From Stutzerimonas stutzeri (lineage in GTDB: Bacteria > Pseudomonadota > Gammaproteobacteria > Pseudomonadales > Pseudomonadaceae): 64,000 nt of DNA. Position 1 is the stretch's first letter; every line of letters begins with the position of its first letter. The notes below the pieces were generated by a model. That model ran no database searches. It was given only the letters and a program-made list of their open reading frames with translations, and was not told the DNA's origin. This document shows positions 18,501-26,684 of the stretch, one piece after another. The stretch spans positions 270,615-334,614 of the forward strand of contig DDVX01000019.1 in assembly GCA_002345575.1 (NCBI GenBank), read 5' to 3'. The position numbers and the translations under genes were made by a program.

Positions 18501-18955
18501 CAACGGTAGCCGGCTGCCTCCAGGCGCAGACGCATTTGCTCCACATCCAGCTTCTGCCCCACATCGAGTACCAGGCTCGACCCCAGCAGAAAACGCTTGG
18601 GCGCCAGGCGGTGTAGCGCCGTAGTGATCGGAACTACCAGTACCCCGTGGGTCAGTTCAGGCAGCTGGTAGAGCGCCGAGATGCGCTGGGAAATGATGTC
18701 CTGATGCGGCGAAAATACATCGTAGGGCAGCGTTTCCCAGTCGGGGAAATGCAATACCGGCAGCTCCGGGGCGAAGAAGGCGAGTTCTTCCTTGAGGCGC
18801 TCGGCGCTCTGGCTATCGGCGGTTAGAAGAAGGGTGAAGCACTCTGCGCGACTAGCGGACTCGGCGATGGCCAAGCTCAGCGCGGCTCCAGGAAGGTTGC
18901 CCCAGGTTTGCTTGCCGCTGGCGGCAGGCATGGGCGGAAGGCGCAATACGGACAC
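15506..18955 (-). CDS. mfd: transcription-repair coupling factor Mfd
   Basis: A 1149-residue SF2 translocase that removes stalled RNA polymerase from lesions and recruits UvrA. The domain order is as in the family. It has an N-terminal UvrB-like region, a RNAP-interacting domain with the VHIDHGVGRY signature, RecG-like motor domains with Walker A GDVGFGKT (about residue 630-640) and DEEHRFG, and a C-terminal TRCF domain. The length matches E. coli Mfd (1148). The start is GTG (GTG-TCC-GTA), because the conserved sequence SVLRLP begins there. The GTGA junction to the SNF2 gene suggests a two- to three-gene operon. It diverges from the gap gene. Confidence 0.98.
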   Translation of the reverse strand: MSVLRLPPMPAASGKQTWGNLPGAALSLAIAESASRAECFTLLLTADSQSAERLKEELAFFAPELPVLHFPDWETLPYDVFSPHQDIISQRISALYQLPELTHGVLVVPITTALHRLAPKRFLLGSSLVLDVGQKLDVEQMRLRLEAAGYRCVDTVYEHGEFAVRGALLDLYPMGSALPYRIDLFDDEIETLRTFDPENQRSIEKVDSVRLLPAREFPLKKESVTGFRARFRERFDVDFRRCPIYQDLSTGITPAGIEYYLPLFFDETSTLFDYLPDDTQVFSLPGIEQAAESFWKDVRNRYEERRVDPERPLLPPAELFMPVEDCFARLKLWPRVVASQEDLETGIGRERFPASPLPDLAIEARASEPLGALRRFLEEFPGRVLFTAETAGRREVLLELLARLKLRPQEVDGWSGFLSSEERLAISIAPLDDGLLLQQPELALIAESPLFGQRIMQRRRREKTRDAGENVIKNLTELREGAPVVHIDHGVGRYQGLVTMEFDGQAAEFLQLQYAEEAKLYVPVASLHLIARYTGSDDALAPLHRLGSETWQKAKRKAAEQVRDVAAELLDIYARRAAREGYAFQDPQLDYDTFSAGFPFEETPDQQSAIEAVRSDMLAPKPMDRLICGDVGFGKTEVAMRAAFIAVHSGRQVAVLVPTTLLAQQHYNSFRDRFADWPVRVEVMSRFKSAKEIQAAVDELAEGKVDILIGTHKLLQDDVKFTNLGLVIIDEEHRFGVRQKEQLKALRSEVDILTLTATPIPRTLNMAVAGMRDLSIIATPPARRLSVRTFVMETNKPTIKEALLRELLRGGQVYYLHNDVKTIEKCAADLAELVPEARIGIGHGQMRERELEQVMGDFYHKRFNVLVASTIIETGIDVPSANTIIIERADKFGLAQLHQLRGRVGRSHHQAYAYLLTPSRKSMTPDAEKRLEAIANAQDLGAGFVLATHDLEIRGAGELLGDGQSGQIQAVGFTLYMEMLERAVKAIQKGEQPNLDQPLGGGPEINLRIPALIPEDYLPDVHARLILYKRIANATDQDGLNELQVEMIDRFGLLPDPAKSLIRLTLLKLQAEKLGITKIDAGPQGGRIEFSADTSVDPMVLIKLIQSQPKRYKFEGATVFKFQVPMERPEERFNTLEALLERLAPAPES

Positions 18956-19039
18956 GAGTGGACGTGACTCCGGACGGAAAATGAACTGCAGGATTGTAAC
19001 TATCGCGGAGCGCGACTGTCAGTGTTTCGTCCGTTGTAA

Positions 19040-19068
19040 TTGCCCGAGTTGGGGCAGAACGGCATAAT
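19040..19068 (+). promoter_or_regulatory. predicted sigma-70 promoter of gap
   Basis: TTGCCC (19040-19045) and CATAAT (19063-19068) are separated by exactly 17 bp, 43 bp before the GTG start. Both boxes are close to consensus. The prediction is by inspection only. Confidence 0.55.
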
Positions 19069-19111
19069 GTAGCCCTTTTTCTCAGCCCCTACATGTTGGA
19101 AGGAACTGCCC

Positions 19112-20563
19112 GTGACTCAGAAGCCCGACCAGTGTCTTGGTGAATGGATTGACCGCGAAGCGCTTGCCGAAGCAATGATTCCGCTGATTGGCCAGCTGTA
19201 CCGCAACAATAACGTGGTTACCTCCATCTATGGCCGTGGCCTGATCAACCGCTCGGTAATCGCCATTCTCAAGGCGCATCGCTTTGCACGTCATCGCCAG
19301 GCCGATGCGGCGGAATTGTCCGTCCATGAAACCCACCAGATCCTGACGACCATGGCCGACATGAACCTGGGAGCCGCTTCGGTGGATCTGGGCAAGTTGG
19401 TGGGCAAGTTCAAGGCTGAAGGTAATGACCGTACTCTGGATCAATTCGTACGTGACGAACTGTCCGAAGTGGCCGGTAAACGCACTACGACCTCCGGCCA
19501 TAAGGGCACCGACGTGGTCCTCTACGGCTTTGGCCGTATCGGTCGTCTGCTGGCCCGCATTCTGATTGAGAAGACCGGTGGCGGCGACGGCCTGCGCCTG
19601 CGTGCCATCGTCGTGCGCAAGGGAGCGGACAACGATCTGGAGAAGCGCGCCAGCCTGCTGCGTCGCGACTCGGTTCATGGCCCCTTCGATGGCACCATCC
19701 ATATCGATGCCGAGAACAACACCATCACCGCCAATGGCAATCTGATCCAGGTGATCTACTCCAACGATCCGGCCTCGGTGGACTACACCCAGTACGGCAT
19801 CGAGGAGGCGCTGCTGGTGGACAACACCGGTCGTTGGCGCGATGCCGAAGGCCTCAGCCAGCACCTCAAGTGCCCCGGCGTTGCTCGTGTGGTTCTGACC
19901 GCGCCCGGCAAGGGCGAGCTGAAGAACATCGTGCATGGCATCAACCATGGCGACATCACTGACGATGACAAGATCATTTCCGCTGCGTCCTGCACCACCA
20001 ACGCCATCGTGCCGGTGCTTAAGGCGGTGAACGATCAGTACGGCATCGTCAATGGCCACGTCGAGACTGTTCACTCGTACACCAACGACCAGAACCTGAT
20101 CGACAACTTCCACAAGGGCAGCCGTCGTGGCCGCAGCGCCGCGCTGAACATGGTCATCACCGAGACCGGTGCCGCCACCGCTGCCGCCAAGGCGCTGCCG
20201 GTGCTCAAAGGCAAGCTGACCGGCAACGCCATTCGCGTACCGACGCCCAACGTCTCCATGGCGATTCTTAACCTGAATCTGGAGAAGGCCACCACCCGCG
20301 AAGAGATCAACGAATACTTGCGCCAGATGGCCATGCACTCGGACCTGCAAAAGCAGATCGACTTCGTCAACTCGCAGGAAGTGGTGTCGACCGATTTCGT
20401 CGGCTCGCGCCATGCTGGCGTCGTCGATGCCGAGGCAACCATCAGCTGCGACAACCGTGTCGTCCTGTACGTTTGGTACGACAACGAGTTTGGCTACAGC
20501 TGCCAGGTCGTACGTGTGATGGAAGACATGGCTGGGGTCAACCCGCCTGCGTTCCCGCGCTGA
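19112..20563 (+). CDS. glyceraldehyde-3-phosphate dehydrogenase, long Pseudomonas form
   Basis: A 483-residue GAPDH. The usual catalytic core begins at about residue 130, with the Rossmann signature GFGRIG (139-144). The catalytic Cys is C294 in ASCTTN, and the core ends with the conserved YDNEFGYS. It oxidises glyceraldehyde-3-phosphate with NAD(P). Ahead of the core is a non-canonical N-terminal domain of about 130 residues that is helical and Asn/Arg rich (NNNVVTSIYGRGLINRS). It occurs in the long GAPDH of pseudomonads next to mfd, and its role is unknown. Translation starts at GTG after GGAAGGA. A strong intrinsic terminator follows. Confidence 0.93.
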   Translation: MTQKPDQCLGEWIDREALAEAMIPLIGQLYRNNNVVTSIYGRGLINRSVIAILKAHRFARHRQADAAELSVHETHQILTTMADMNLGAASVDLGKLVGKFKAEGNDRTLDQFVRDELSEVAGKRTTTSGHKGTDVVLYGFGRIGRLLARILIEKTGGGDGLRLRAIVVRKGADNDLEKRASLLRRDSVHGPFDGTIHIDAENNTITANGNLIQVIYSNDPASVDYTQYGIEEALLVDNTGRWRDAEGLSQHLKCPGVARVVLTAPGKGELKNIVHGINHGDITDDDKIISAASCTTNAIVPVLKAVNDQYGIVNGHVETVHSYTNDQNLIDNFHKGSRRGRSAALNMVITETGAATAAAKALPVLKGKLTGNAIRVPTPNVSMAILNLNLEKATTREEINEYLRQMAMHSDLQKQIDFVNSQEVVSTDFVGSRHAGVVDAEATISCDNRVVLYVWYDNEFGYSCQVVRVMEDMAGVNPPAFPR

Positions 20564-20580
20564 GTCTGCGTTGAATGAAA

Positions 20581-20609
20581 AAACGGGAGCTTCGGCTCCC
20601 GTTTTTTTT
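20581..20609. terminator. bidirectional intrinsic terminator between gap and dapC
   Basis: AAACGGGAGC-TTCG-GCTCCCGTTTTTTTT is a GC-rich stem with a stable tetraloop and T-runs in both directions. It serves the convergent gap and dapC genes. Confidence 0.92.
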
Positions 20610-20621
20610 GCATGAGATTTA

Positions 20622-21839
20622 TTAAGCCAGAGGCTTTTCGCTCTCCAGGGCAAGAACGAACGCGCGAATTCGCTCGGCAGCTTCGATGCACTCGGTCAGT
20701 GATGCGACCAGCGCCAGGCGTACACGCCCGGCGCCAGGATTGAAGCCATCGACTTCACGTGACAGGTAGGAGCCTGGTACCAGGGTGACGTGTTCGCGCG
20801 CATAAAGCTCGCGGGTAAAGAGCTGATCGTCGATGGGCGTTTTCGGCCACAGGTAGAAGCCGCCATCGGGGCGCTGTACATCCATGACCGGCGCGAGGAT
20901 ATCCAGCACTGCAGCAAATTTTTCCCGATACATGTCACGGTTGGCCCGGACATGGCTTTCGTCATTCCAGGCAGCGATGCTCGCCAGTTGTGTCGGTACT
21001 GACATGGCGCAGCCGTGGTAAGTGCGGTAGAGCAGGAAAGCCTTGAGCACCTCCGCATCACCAGCGACAAAACCAGAACGCAGACCAGGCAGGTTGGATC
21101 GCTTGGACAGGCTATGGAAGACCACGCAGCGCTTGAAATCGTCGCGTCCCAGCGCGGCGCAAGCCGACAGCAGGCCGGGTGGCGGCTGATCTTCATCGAA
21201 GTAGAGTTCGCTGTAGCACTCGTCGGCGGCGATAACGAAGTCATGTTCGTCAGCCAGTGCGATCAGTTTCTTCAGCGTTTCCGCCGGCACCAGGGCGCCG
21301 GTGGGGTTGCCCGGCGAGCAGAGAAACAGGATCTGGGTGCGCTTCCAGATGTCGTCGCTAACCTGGTCAAAGTCCGGATTGAAGCCGTTCTCCGCTGTGC
21401 AGGGCAGATAATGCGGCGTGGCGCCGGCTAGCAGCGTGGCACCTTCGTAGATCTGGTAGAACGGATTGGGGCTCAGCACCAATGCGTCGGGTTGGCGGTT
21501 GACCATGGCCTGGGTGAAGGAGAACAGCGCCTCGCGGGTGCCGTTGACCGGCAACACGTGCTGCCCCGGGTCAACGGTGCCCTGGTTCAGGCCAAATCGA
21601 CGTTCGCACCAGCCGGCAATAGCTGCACGTAATGCGGGAATGCCCAAGGTGGTCGGGTAAACGGACAGTTGATCGAGATTGTCTGTCAGCGTCTGGGCGA
21701 CGAAGCCCGGCGACTGATGCTTCGGCTCGCCGATGGATAGTGCGATGGGCCGCCTATCGCTAGGTGGCTGGGCGTCGGCAAGCAGGGCGCGGAGCTTTTC
21801 GAAGGGATAGGGTTGCAGCAGATTAAGGGCGTCATTCAT
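20622..21839 (-). CDS. dapC: succinyldiaminopimelate transaminase
   Basis: A 405-residue class I/II PLP aminotransferase that converts N-succinyl-2-amino-6-ketopimelate to N-succinyl-LL-diaminopimelate in lysine and peptidoglycan-precursor synthesis. It shows the aminotransferase landmarks SIGEPKH, NPFYQIYEG, SPGNPTGA, the ADECYSELYF aspartate and tyrosine, the PLP lysine in HSLSKRSNLPG and the C-terminal substrate Arg region GRVRLAL. The reading frame is open further upstream to 21959, but those codons fall in a dispersed repeat, so ATG 21839 (MNDALNLLQPYPFEKL) is used. It is convergent with gap. Confidence 0.93.
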   Translation of the reverse strand: MNDALNLLQPYPFEKLRALLADAQPPSDRRPIALSIGEPKHQSPGFVAQTLTDNLDQLSVYPTTLGIPALRAAIAGWCERRFGLNQGTVDPGQHVLPVNGTREALFSFTQAMVNRQPDALVLSPNPFYQIYEGATLLAGATPHYLPCTAENGFNPDFDQVSDDIWKRTQILFLCSPGNPTGALVPAETLKKLIALADEHDFVIAADECYSELYFDEDQPPPGLLSACAALGRDDFKRCVVFHSLSKRSNLPGLRSGFVAGDAEVLKAFLLYRTYHGCAMSVPTQLASIAAWNDESHVRANRDMYREKFAAVLDILAPVMDVQRPDGGFYLWPKTPIDDQLFTRELYAREHVTLVPGSYLSREVDGFNPGAGRVRLALVASLTECIEAAERIRAFVLALESEKPLA

Positions 21840-21876
21840 TGTTGGAGTCTTCGACACGTCGGGAAATAATCTCAAG

Positions 21877-22027
21877 GGTGCTTCTAAAAACGTAGGCGAG
21901 GCAGCCAGCGCAAGGCGAAAACAGGTGAAAAAGCGCAGTTTACAGCTGTAAATGAGCATTTTGATCGGACTCGCGCACGAGCCTGTTTTAACGCAGCGAT
22001 GGTAGCGCAGGTAGTTTTAGAGGTGCC
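21877..22027. repeat. dispersed ~150-bp intergenic element, copy 1
   Basis: The element starts GGGTGCTTCTAAAAACGTAGG and ends with the inverse of GGGCACCTCTAAAACTACC, so it has imperfect terminal inverted repeats. The interior reads GAGGCAGCC...GAAAACAGG...AGTTTACAGCTGTAAATGAGCA...GAGCCTGTTTTAACGCAG. A second copy in the same orientation lies at 39513-39692. It carries no ORF. It looks like a non-autonomous MITE-like repeat that many pseudomonads carry. Confidence 0.7.
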
Positions 22028-22029
22028 CT

Positions 22030-22698
22030 TCAGTCGTTGCGCGCGCCGCCGTAATAGGCGCAGCCGCGGAGGGTCTGGCCATCATCGAGCCGCAGTTCGG
22101 CGCTCAGGTGGCTGACGGCGCCCGAGGCGCTGTCCACACAGCGTTGCGGTGCCACCCAGAGGTTGAGGCGCTGGTTGTCGGCTTCGCTGCTGAAACTGGC
22201 CTGCCCGCCGGGCAACTGCTCTTCGAGGTATGGCAGCGCCAGTGGAGGATGGTCGGGGCGTTCGAAGAGCATGCCTTGGCGAGTGATGTGCAGGCTCCAG
22301 AAGGGCTCGTTGCCACTGGCGCGCAACATCAGGTGCTGGAAATTTTCGACATTGCAGCCACGGCCTTCGCTCTGCAGGCGATAGACGCGGGTCAGCTGCA
22401 GCTGGCCGCTGCCGTCGGGTTGGGCGACCAGTTTGCCACGCACATCGGCGAACAGATTCTGAGCACCGTCGCTCAACAGCGCGTGGGCGTCGTCTGGCAG
22501 GCCGGTTGTGGCTGTATCGATCAGTTCCAGCTGGCGCTGGCCCTGGCAGGTACGCAGCATCAGCTGGCCTTGGCTCTGGGTGACTTGGCCCTGCAGACGT
22601 TCAGTTGGCTGGGTTGTCGCATGCTCGCTCCAGCCGAGCATCTGGCAGCCGGCGAACAGAGGCAGCAGGGCGAACAGCAGTGCGCGATGGCAGGTCAT
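22030..22698 (-). CDS. putative lipoprotein, COG3650-like
   Basis: A 222-residue exported lipoprotein. MTCHRALLFALLPLFAGC is a type II signal peptide with lipobox LFAGC and a lipidated Cys at position 18. The mature part is rich in beta-strand and contains ASGNEPFWSLHITRQG, a motif seen in small envelope lipoproteins of the META/COG3650 type, and a conserved Cys pair (GRGCN, QRCVD). Its role is unknown. An in-frame TTG lies 12 bases upstream, but ATG 22698 fits the signal peptide better. It follows the DUF3108 gene by 54 bp in the same orientation and is probably co-transcribed. Confidence 0.75.
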   Translation of the reverse strand: MTCHRALLFALLPLFAGCQMLGWSEHATTQPTERLQGQVTQSQGQLMLRTCQGQRQLELIDTATTGLPDDAHALLSDGAQNLFADVRGKLVAQPDGSGQLQLTRVYRLQSEGRGCNVENFQHLMLRASGNEPFWSLHITRQGMLFERPDHPPLALPYLEEQLPGGQASFSSEADNQRLNLWVAPQRCVDSASGAVSHLSAELRLDDGQTLRGCAYYGGARND

Positions 22699-22752
22699 GG
22701 CAAGACTCAAGGTAGATGCGGGAGGCTGCGCCAGCGAGCTGGCGCAGTGGGA

Positions 22753-23463
22753 TCAGTTGCCCTTTACGGCCTTGCCGCCGACGATGCCGTCTTCGAGCAT
22801 GATCTGGTATTCCTTACCGTCCTTTTCTATCTGATGCAGGCGTACCAGCAGATAGTCCCAATCAGTGGCGAACCAGAGGATGGTCTGGCGCTTGCTCTGC
22901 GTAGGGTCGCGTACGCGTTCGACCTTGATCGCATCGACCTGGCCGGCTTTGGTACTGACCTGCTCCTGGCCCAGCACGCGGAAGTCATAGGTTTCGATCT
23001 CATCGCCATCGACAACCTGGTAGCTCATGCTCTTCTCGCCAGCCGCCACCGCATGTTGCAGCGCAACCTGATAAGTGGATTTATCCATGAGGCCGCGATT
23101 GAGCGGCAGCTTTACCGGGTCGCCGCGATCCTCGCCGACTACCTCTTTGGCTTCCCAGTCGAAGTTGTGCTTGATTGCCTTGCCTTTGCCCAGACCGCTG
23201 CGCTTGAGACGGTAGCTATGCGGCAGGAAGGTTTCGCCTTCGAGGCTGAAGGTGCTGCGCTCGTTGAGGCTGGCGACCAGCATGGAGGCTTCGAAATCGA
23301 GCCGCCAGTTTCCGTCGTCGAGCTTTTCCAAACTGCGCTTGGCTGTGCCGCTGACCGGAACCTGTTTCCAGTCGGCCGTGTAGGTGGCAGAGAAGGGCTT
23401 TAGGTCCAGGGCGTGAGCCGGCAGGGCCAGTACGGCAAGGGCAAGCAGCAGGGCGCGACGCAT
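22753..23463 (-). CDS. DUF3108 family exported protein
   Basis: A 236-residue protein with a classical signal peptide (MRRALLLALAVLALPAHA, cleavage after AHA). The mature domain, beginning LDLKPFSATYTADWK and repeating LxFxAS/LNERSTFSLEG strands, matches DUF3108, a beta-rich periplasmic protein family of unknown function. AGGAGA precedes the ATG. It lies 10 bp downstream of purN, so the order purM-purN-DUF3108 is a likely operon. The same order is common in gammaproteobacteria. Confidence 0.88.
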   Translation of the reverse strand: MRRALLLALAVLALPAHALDLKPFSATYTADWKQVPVSGTAKRSLEKLDDGNWRLDFEASMLVASLNERSTFSLEGETFLPHSYRLKRSGLGKGKAIKHNFDWEAKEVVGEDRGDPVKLPLNRGLMDKSTYQVALQHAVAAGEKSMSYQVVDGDEIETYDFRVLGQEQVSTKAGQVDAIKVERVRDPTQSKRQTILWFATDWDYLLVRLHQIEKDGKEYQIMLEDGIVGGKAVKGN

Positions 23464-23473
23464 TTAGAGTCTC

Positions 23474-24121
23474 CTAGATTCTTATCAGATGGCCGGTAAC
23501 CGGCAGCAGTACGTCGTCCAGCATCGCGCCCTCTGCGGCGAGGCGCAAGCGTCCTTCGGCAAACCAGCGAACGGCCAACGGGTAGATGACATGTTCGGCA
23601 GCATGCACCCGACTGGTCAGGGCGTCGATGCTGTTCTCGCTGCCGATGGTGAAGGCCGCCTGTAGCGCCACGGGGCCGCCATCCAATTCTTCGGTGACGA
23701 AATGCACACTGCAACCGTGCTCGCTGTCTCCGGCTTCGAGTGCCCGGCGATGCGTATCCAGCCCCTTGTATTTGGGAAGCAAGGAAGGATGGATGTTGAG
23801 CAGGCGACCCTGGTAATGCCGCACGAAGGCGGGAGTCAGGATGCGCATGAATCCTGCCAGCAGCACCAGGTGTGGAGAGTGCTCGTCAATGATCGCCTTC
23901 AGTGTTGAATCGAAGGCCTCGCGATCACTGAAGTCTTTATGTTGCACCACATGGGTGGGAATACCGGCGGCTCCTGCGCGCTGAAGTCCAAATGCCTCGG
24001 CGCGATTGGAAATTACCGCGCGGATGCAGATCGGATTGTCGTCACCGAGGCTGTCAATCAAAGCCTGGAGATTACTGCCAGACCCGGATATCAGCACGAC
24101 GACATTGCAGGGTGCGTTCAT
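23474..24121 (-). CDS. purN: phosphoribosylglycinamide formyltransferase
   Basis: A 215-residue folate-dependent GAR transformylase, the third step of purine synthesis, which uses 10-formyl-THF. Visible motifs are the phosphate-binding ISGSGSNLQAL (11-21), the catalytic NIHPSLLPKYKG Asn and His (about 107-118) and the Asp region in TEELDGGP. The ATG at 24121 overlaps the purM stop by one base (TGATG), so the two genes are translationally coupled. A TTG one codon upstream is less likely. Confidence 0.96.
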   Translation of the reverse strand: MNAPCNVVVLISGSGSNLQALIDSLGDDNPICIRAVISNRAEAFGLQRAGAAGIPTHVVQHKDFSDREAFDSTLKAIIDEHSPHLVLLAGFMRILTPAFVRHYQGRLLNIHPSLLPKYKGLDTHRRALEAGDSEHGCSVHFVTEELDGGPVALQAAFTIGSENSIDALTSRVHAAEHVIYPLAVRWFAEGRLRLAAEGAMLDDVLLPVTGHLIRI

Positions 24122-25179
24122 CAATGGCTTTTCAGGTTGTTCAGCACAACACGATCGGCTTCGGCGCTAGCGGTTGCAATTTCGCCAATAACCCACGGCG
24201 ACTCGCCGCTTGCACGCAGGTTGCCGAGCACTGTTTCGACCTGATCCTGCGCGACGCAGATGACCATGCCGACACCGCAGTTGAGGACGCGGTGCATTTC
24301 ATGCTCGTCGACGTTACCTTGCTCCTGTAGCCAGTCGAACACAGCCGGGCGCTGCCAGCTGGCGATATCAACGATAGCCTGGCTGCCTTCAGGCAGTACG
24401 CGCGGGATATTGTCCAGCAGGCCGCCGCCGGTGATGTGGGCCATGGCCTTGACCGCGCCAGTGTCCTTGATCAGCTTGAGCAGTGACTTGACGTAGATGC
24501 GTGTGGGCGCCATCAGCAGCTCGGTCAGCGGCTTACCGTCGAGCTGGATTTGCTCGATATCGGCACCGGCCACTTCGATGATCTTGCGGATCAGCGAGTA
24601 GCCGTTGGAATGCGGGCCGGAAGAGGGCAGCGCGATGAGCGCATCGCCGGCGGCGACTTTGCTGCCATCGATGATTTCGCTCTTTTCCACTACGCCGACA
24701 CAGAAACCGGCCAGGTCGTAGTCCTCGCCCTCATACATGCCCGGCATCTCCGCTGTTTCACCGCCTACCAGCGAACAGCCAGCCAGTTCGCAGCCGGCGC
24801 CTATGCCGGTGACCACAGTAGCGGCGATATCGACGTTGAGCTTGCCGGTGGCGTAATAATCGAGAAAGAACAGCGGCTCGGCACCGCACACCACCAGATC
24901 GTTGACGCACATGGCGACCAGGTCCTGGCCGATGCTGTCGTGCTTGTTCAGGTTCAATGCCAGGCGCAGCTTGGTGCCTACACCGTCGGTGCCGGAGACC
25001 AGTACTGGCTGCTTGTAGCCTGCAGGGATTTCGCAGAGCGCGCCGAAGCCGCCCAGGCCGCCCATGACTTCAGGACGTGCGGTGCGCTTGGCAACGCTCT
25101 TGATGCGTTCGACCAGCGCTTCGCCCGCATCGATATCGACGCCAGCGTCCTTGTAGCTGATGGAGGGTTGCTTGCTCAT
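24121..25179 (-). CDS. purM: phosphoribosylformylglycinamidine cyclo-ligase
   Basis: A 352-residue AIR synthase that makes aminoimidazole ribonucleotide from FGAM with ATP, the fifth step of purine synthesis. It belongs to the PurM/PurL ATPase superfamily and shows ISYKDAGVDIDAG, GGLGGFGAL, SGTDGVGTKLR, the GGETAEMPGMY signature and HITGGGL. The frame is open much further upstream (to 25665), but homology begins at MSKQPSISYKDAGVD, so ATG 25179 is the start. It is divergent from the DUF2066 gene across about 295 bp. Confidence 0.97.
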   Translation of the reverse strand: MSKQPSISYKDAGVDIDAGEALVERIKSVAKRTARPEVMGGLGGFGALCEIPAGYKQPVLVSGTDGVGTKLRLALNLNKHDSIGQDLVAMCVNDLVVCGAEPLFFLDYYATGKLNVDIAATVVTGIGAGCELAGCSLVGGETAEMPGMYEGEDYDLAGFCVGVVEKSEIIDGSKVAAGDALIALPSSGPHSNGYSLIRKIIEVAGADIEQIQLDGKPLTELLMAPTRIYVKSLLKLIKDTGAVKAMAHITGGGLLDNIPRVLPEGSQAIVDIASWQRPAVFDWLQEQGNVDEHEMHRVLNCGVGMVICVAQDQVETVLGNLRASGESPWVIGEIATASAEADRVVLNNLKSH

Positions 25180-25474
25180 AGAGAATCCGGACCTGTAAGG
25201 AAATGCGGGGCGACCAGGTCGGACGAGGCTGCGCCTCGATGTGGCGAGGTGCCGGACCGGTCTGCGGAAAGCGCGAGATTTTATCAGGCTTGCCGCATAG
25301 CGACCATCCCGCGCATGATTCCTGGCCGATGAAGTTTTGTGTCTCCATCGTTGTTTGTCGCCCAACATGCAGCGCAGCGGTTGCCCTGATACTGGGGCCT
25401 GTTTAAGGTAGTGGCCAATTCCTGACAGTCCGTTGCACCGCGCTTTTCTGTCTGCCCAGCCAGCGAGTAACTCC

Positions 25475-26575
25475 ATGCATCTTATTCCCCGCCTCTTGAC
25501 CTTCTGTTGCGCACTGGTGGCTGCTTCGGCAGGCATGGCTGCACCGCTTGCCGATCTGTACAAGGTGCGCGAAGCGGTTGCATCGCAGCAACCCGAAGAG
25601 CGTGAGCAGGCGCTGCGACAGGCTTTCGATACGCTGCTGGTGCGCCTGACGGGCGATACGGACACGCAGAATCAGGGCGTTGCGCAACTGCGGCAAGACC
25701 CGCAGCAGCTGATCAGTAAATATGCCTACGAAGAGGGCGCGGTAGTGGTGGACTTCGATCCACTCACGACCGAACGAGCGCTCCGCTCTGCCGGCCTGTC
25801 GCTGTGGGGTGCGGATCGCCCTGGGGTCCTGGTCTGGTGGCTGACCGAAACCGTCGAGGGTTCGCAGCTTGTGGGTGATACGCGCGATGGCACCGCCGAC
25901 CTGCAGGCCGCCGCGCAGCACCGTGGTTTGCCCCTGCGGTTGCCGCTTGCCGACCTTAGCGAGCAGCTGGCTGTCAGCGCTGAAACCCTCGCATCAAAAG
26001 ACCCGCAAGAACTTCGAGAGTTGTCCGAGCGCTACGATGCAGACGGACTGCTGGCGGTGCGGGCGCGTCAGTCGAGCGAGCGTTGGGAAGCCGACTGGAA
26101 GTTCTGGCTCGCAGACAAGCATACCCAGGGCAAGGCCACAGGCGCTGACCGTGGCGAGCTGGCCGATGCGGTGATGCTGGCCGTTAGCGCATTCTTGGCC
26201 CCTCATTATAGGGTTGCGCCTGGGGCCACCGAGGAAATCACCCTGGAAGTGCTGGGCGCGAGTGTCGAGCGCTTTGCCGAGCTGGATCGCCTTCTGGAGC
26301 CTTTTGGCGCGCAGCTGTTGCGGGTGGAAAGCGATCGGCTGGTCTATCAGCTCAACGCCAGCCCTGAGCAGTTGCGGGCCCAGCTTGCCCTGGCGCGATT
26401 GCAGGAAGTGCCTGTCGATGAGATTGCAGCTCCAAGGCTTCTTTCAGAAGCAGAGGTGTCGACGGATGTTGACACTCCTCTGGACGCCGAGTCGCCGCTG
26501 GAGGCACCGGAGCAGCCTGCCGCCGAGCAGCCGCAACAGCCCGACCAGAGCGAGGTGTTGCGCTATCGCTGGTGA
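25475..26575 (+). CDS. DUF2066 exported protein
   Basis: A 366-residue protein with a signal peptide MHLIPRLLTFCCALVAASAGMAAP and a mature region beginning LADLYKVREAVASQ. This matches DUF2066, a periplasmic family of unknown function often located between purM and a permease/hda pair. The C-terminal 50 residues are Pro/Glu/Ala rich (PLDAESPLEAPEQPAAEQPQ) and probably disordered. ATG 25475 is preferred over an upstream TTG because it begins the signal peptide. The next gene starts 109 bp on. Confidence 0.85.
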   Translation: MHLIPRLLTFCCALVAASAGMAAPLADLYKVREAVASQQPEEREQALRQAFDTLLVRLTGDTDTQNQGVAQLRQDPQQLISKYAYEEGAVVVDFDPLTTERALRSAGLSLWGADRPGVLVWWLTETVEGSQLVGDTRDGTADLQAAAQHRGLPLRLPLADLSEQLAVSAETLASKDPQELRELSERYDADGLLAVRARQSSERWEADWKFWLADKHTQGKATGADRGELADAVMLAVSAFLAPHYRVAPGATEEITLEVLGASVERFAELDRLLEPFGAQLLRVESDRLVYQLNASPEQLRAQLALARLQEVPVDEIAAPRLLSEAEVSTDVDTPLDAESPLEAPEQPAAEQPQQPDQSEVLRYRW

Positions 26576-26684
26576 TAGACGGACGGTCTTGTGCGGCGCA
26601 TAGTTCGCCGCATTCCGCTTAGCACGCTTGACTTGCGGCTGCAGCCTTCCTGCAGGCAGCGACCTTTCTGAACAAGGCATATAC

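Noticed and set aside
19082..20653. 523-aa antisense ORF across the gap gene
   Set aside because: Antisense frames are open by codon bias in high-GC Pseudomonas DNA. The sense protein is clearly GAPDH and the antisense sequence has no recognisable family.
22108..23403. 431-aa plus-strand ORF opposite the lipoprotein and DUF3108 genes
   Set aside because: The minus-strand genes have signal peptides, RBS and family matches. The plus-strand frame has none.
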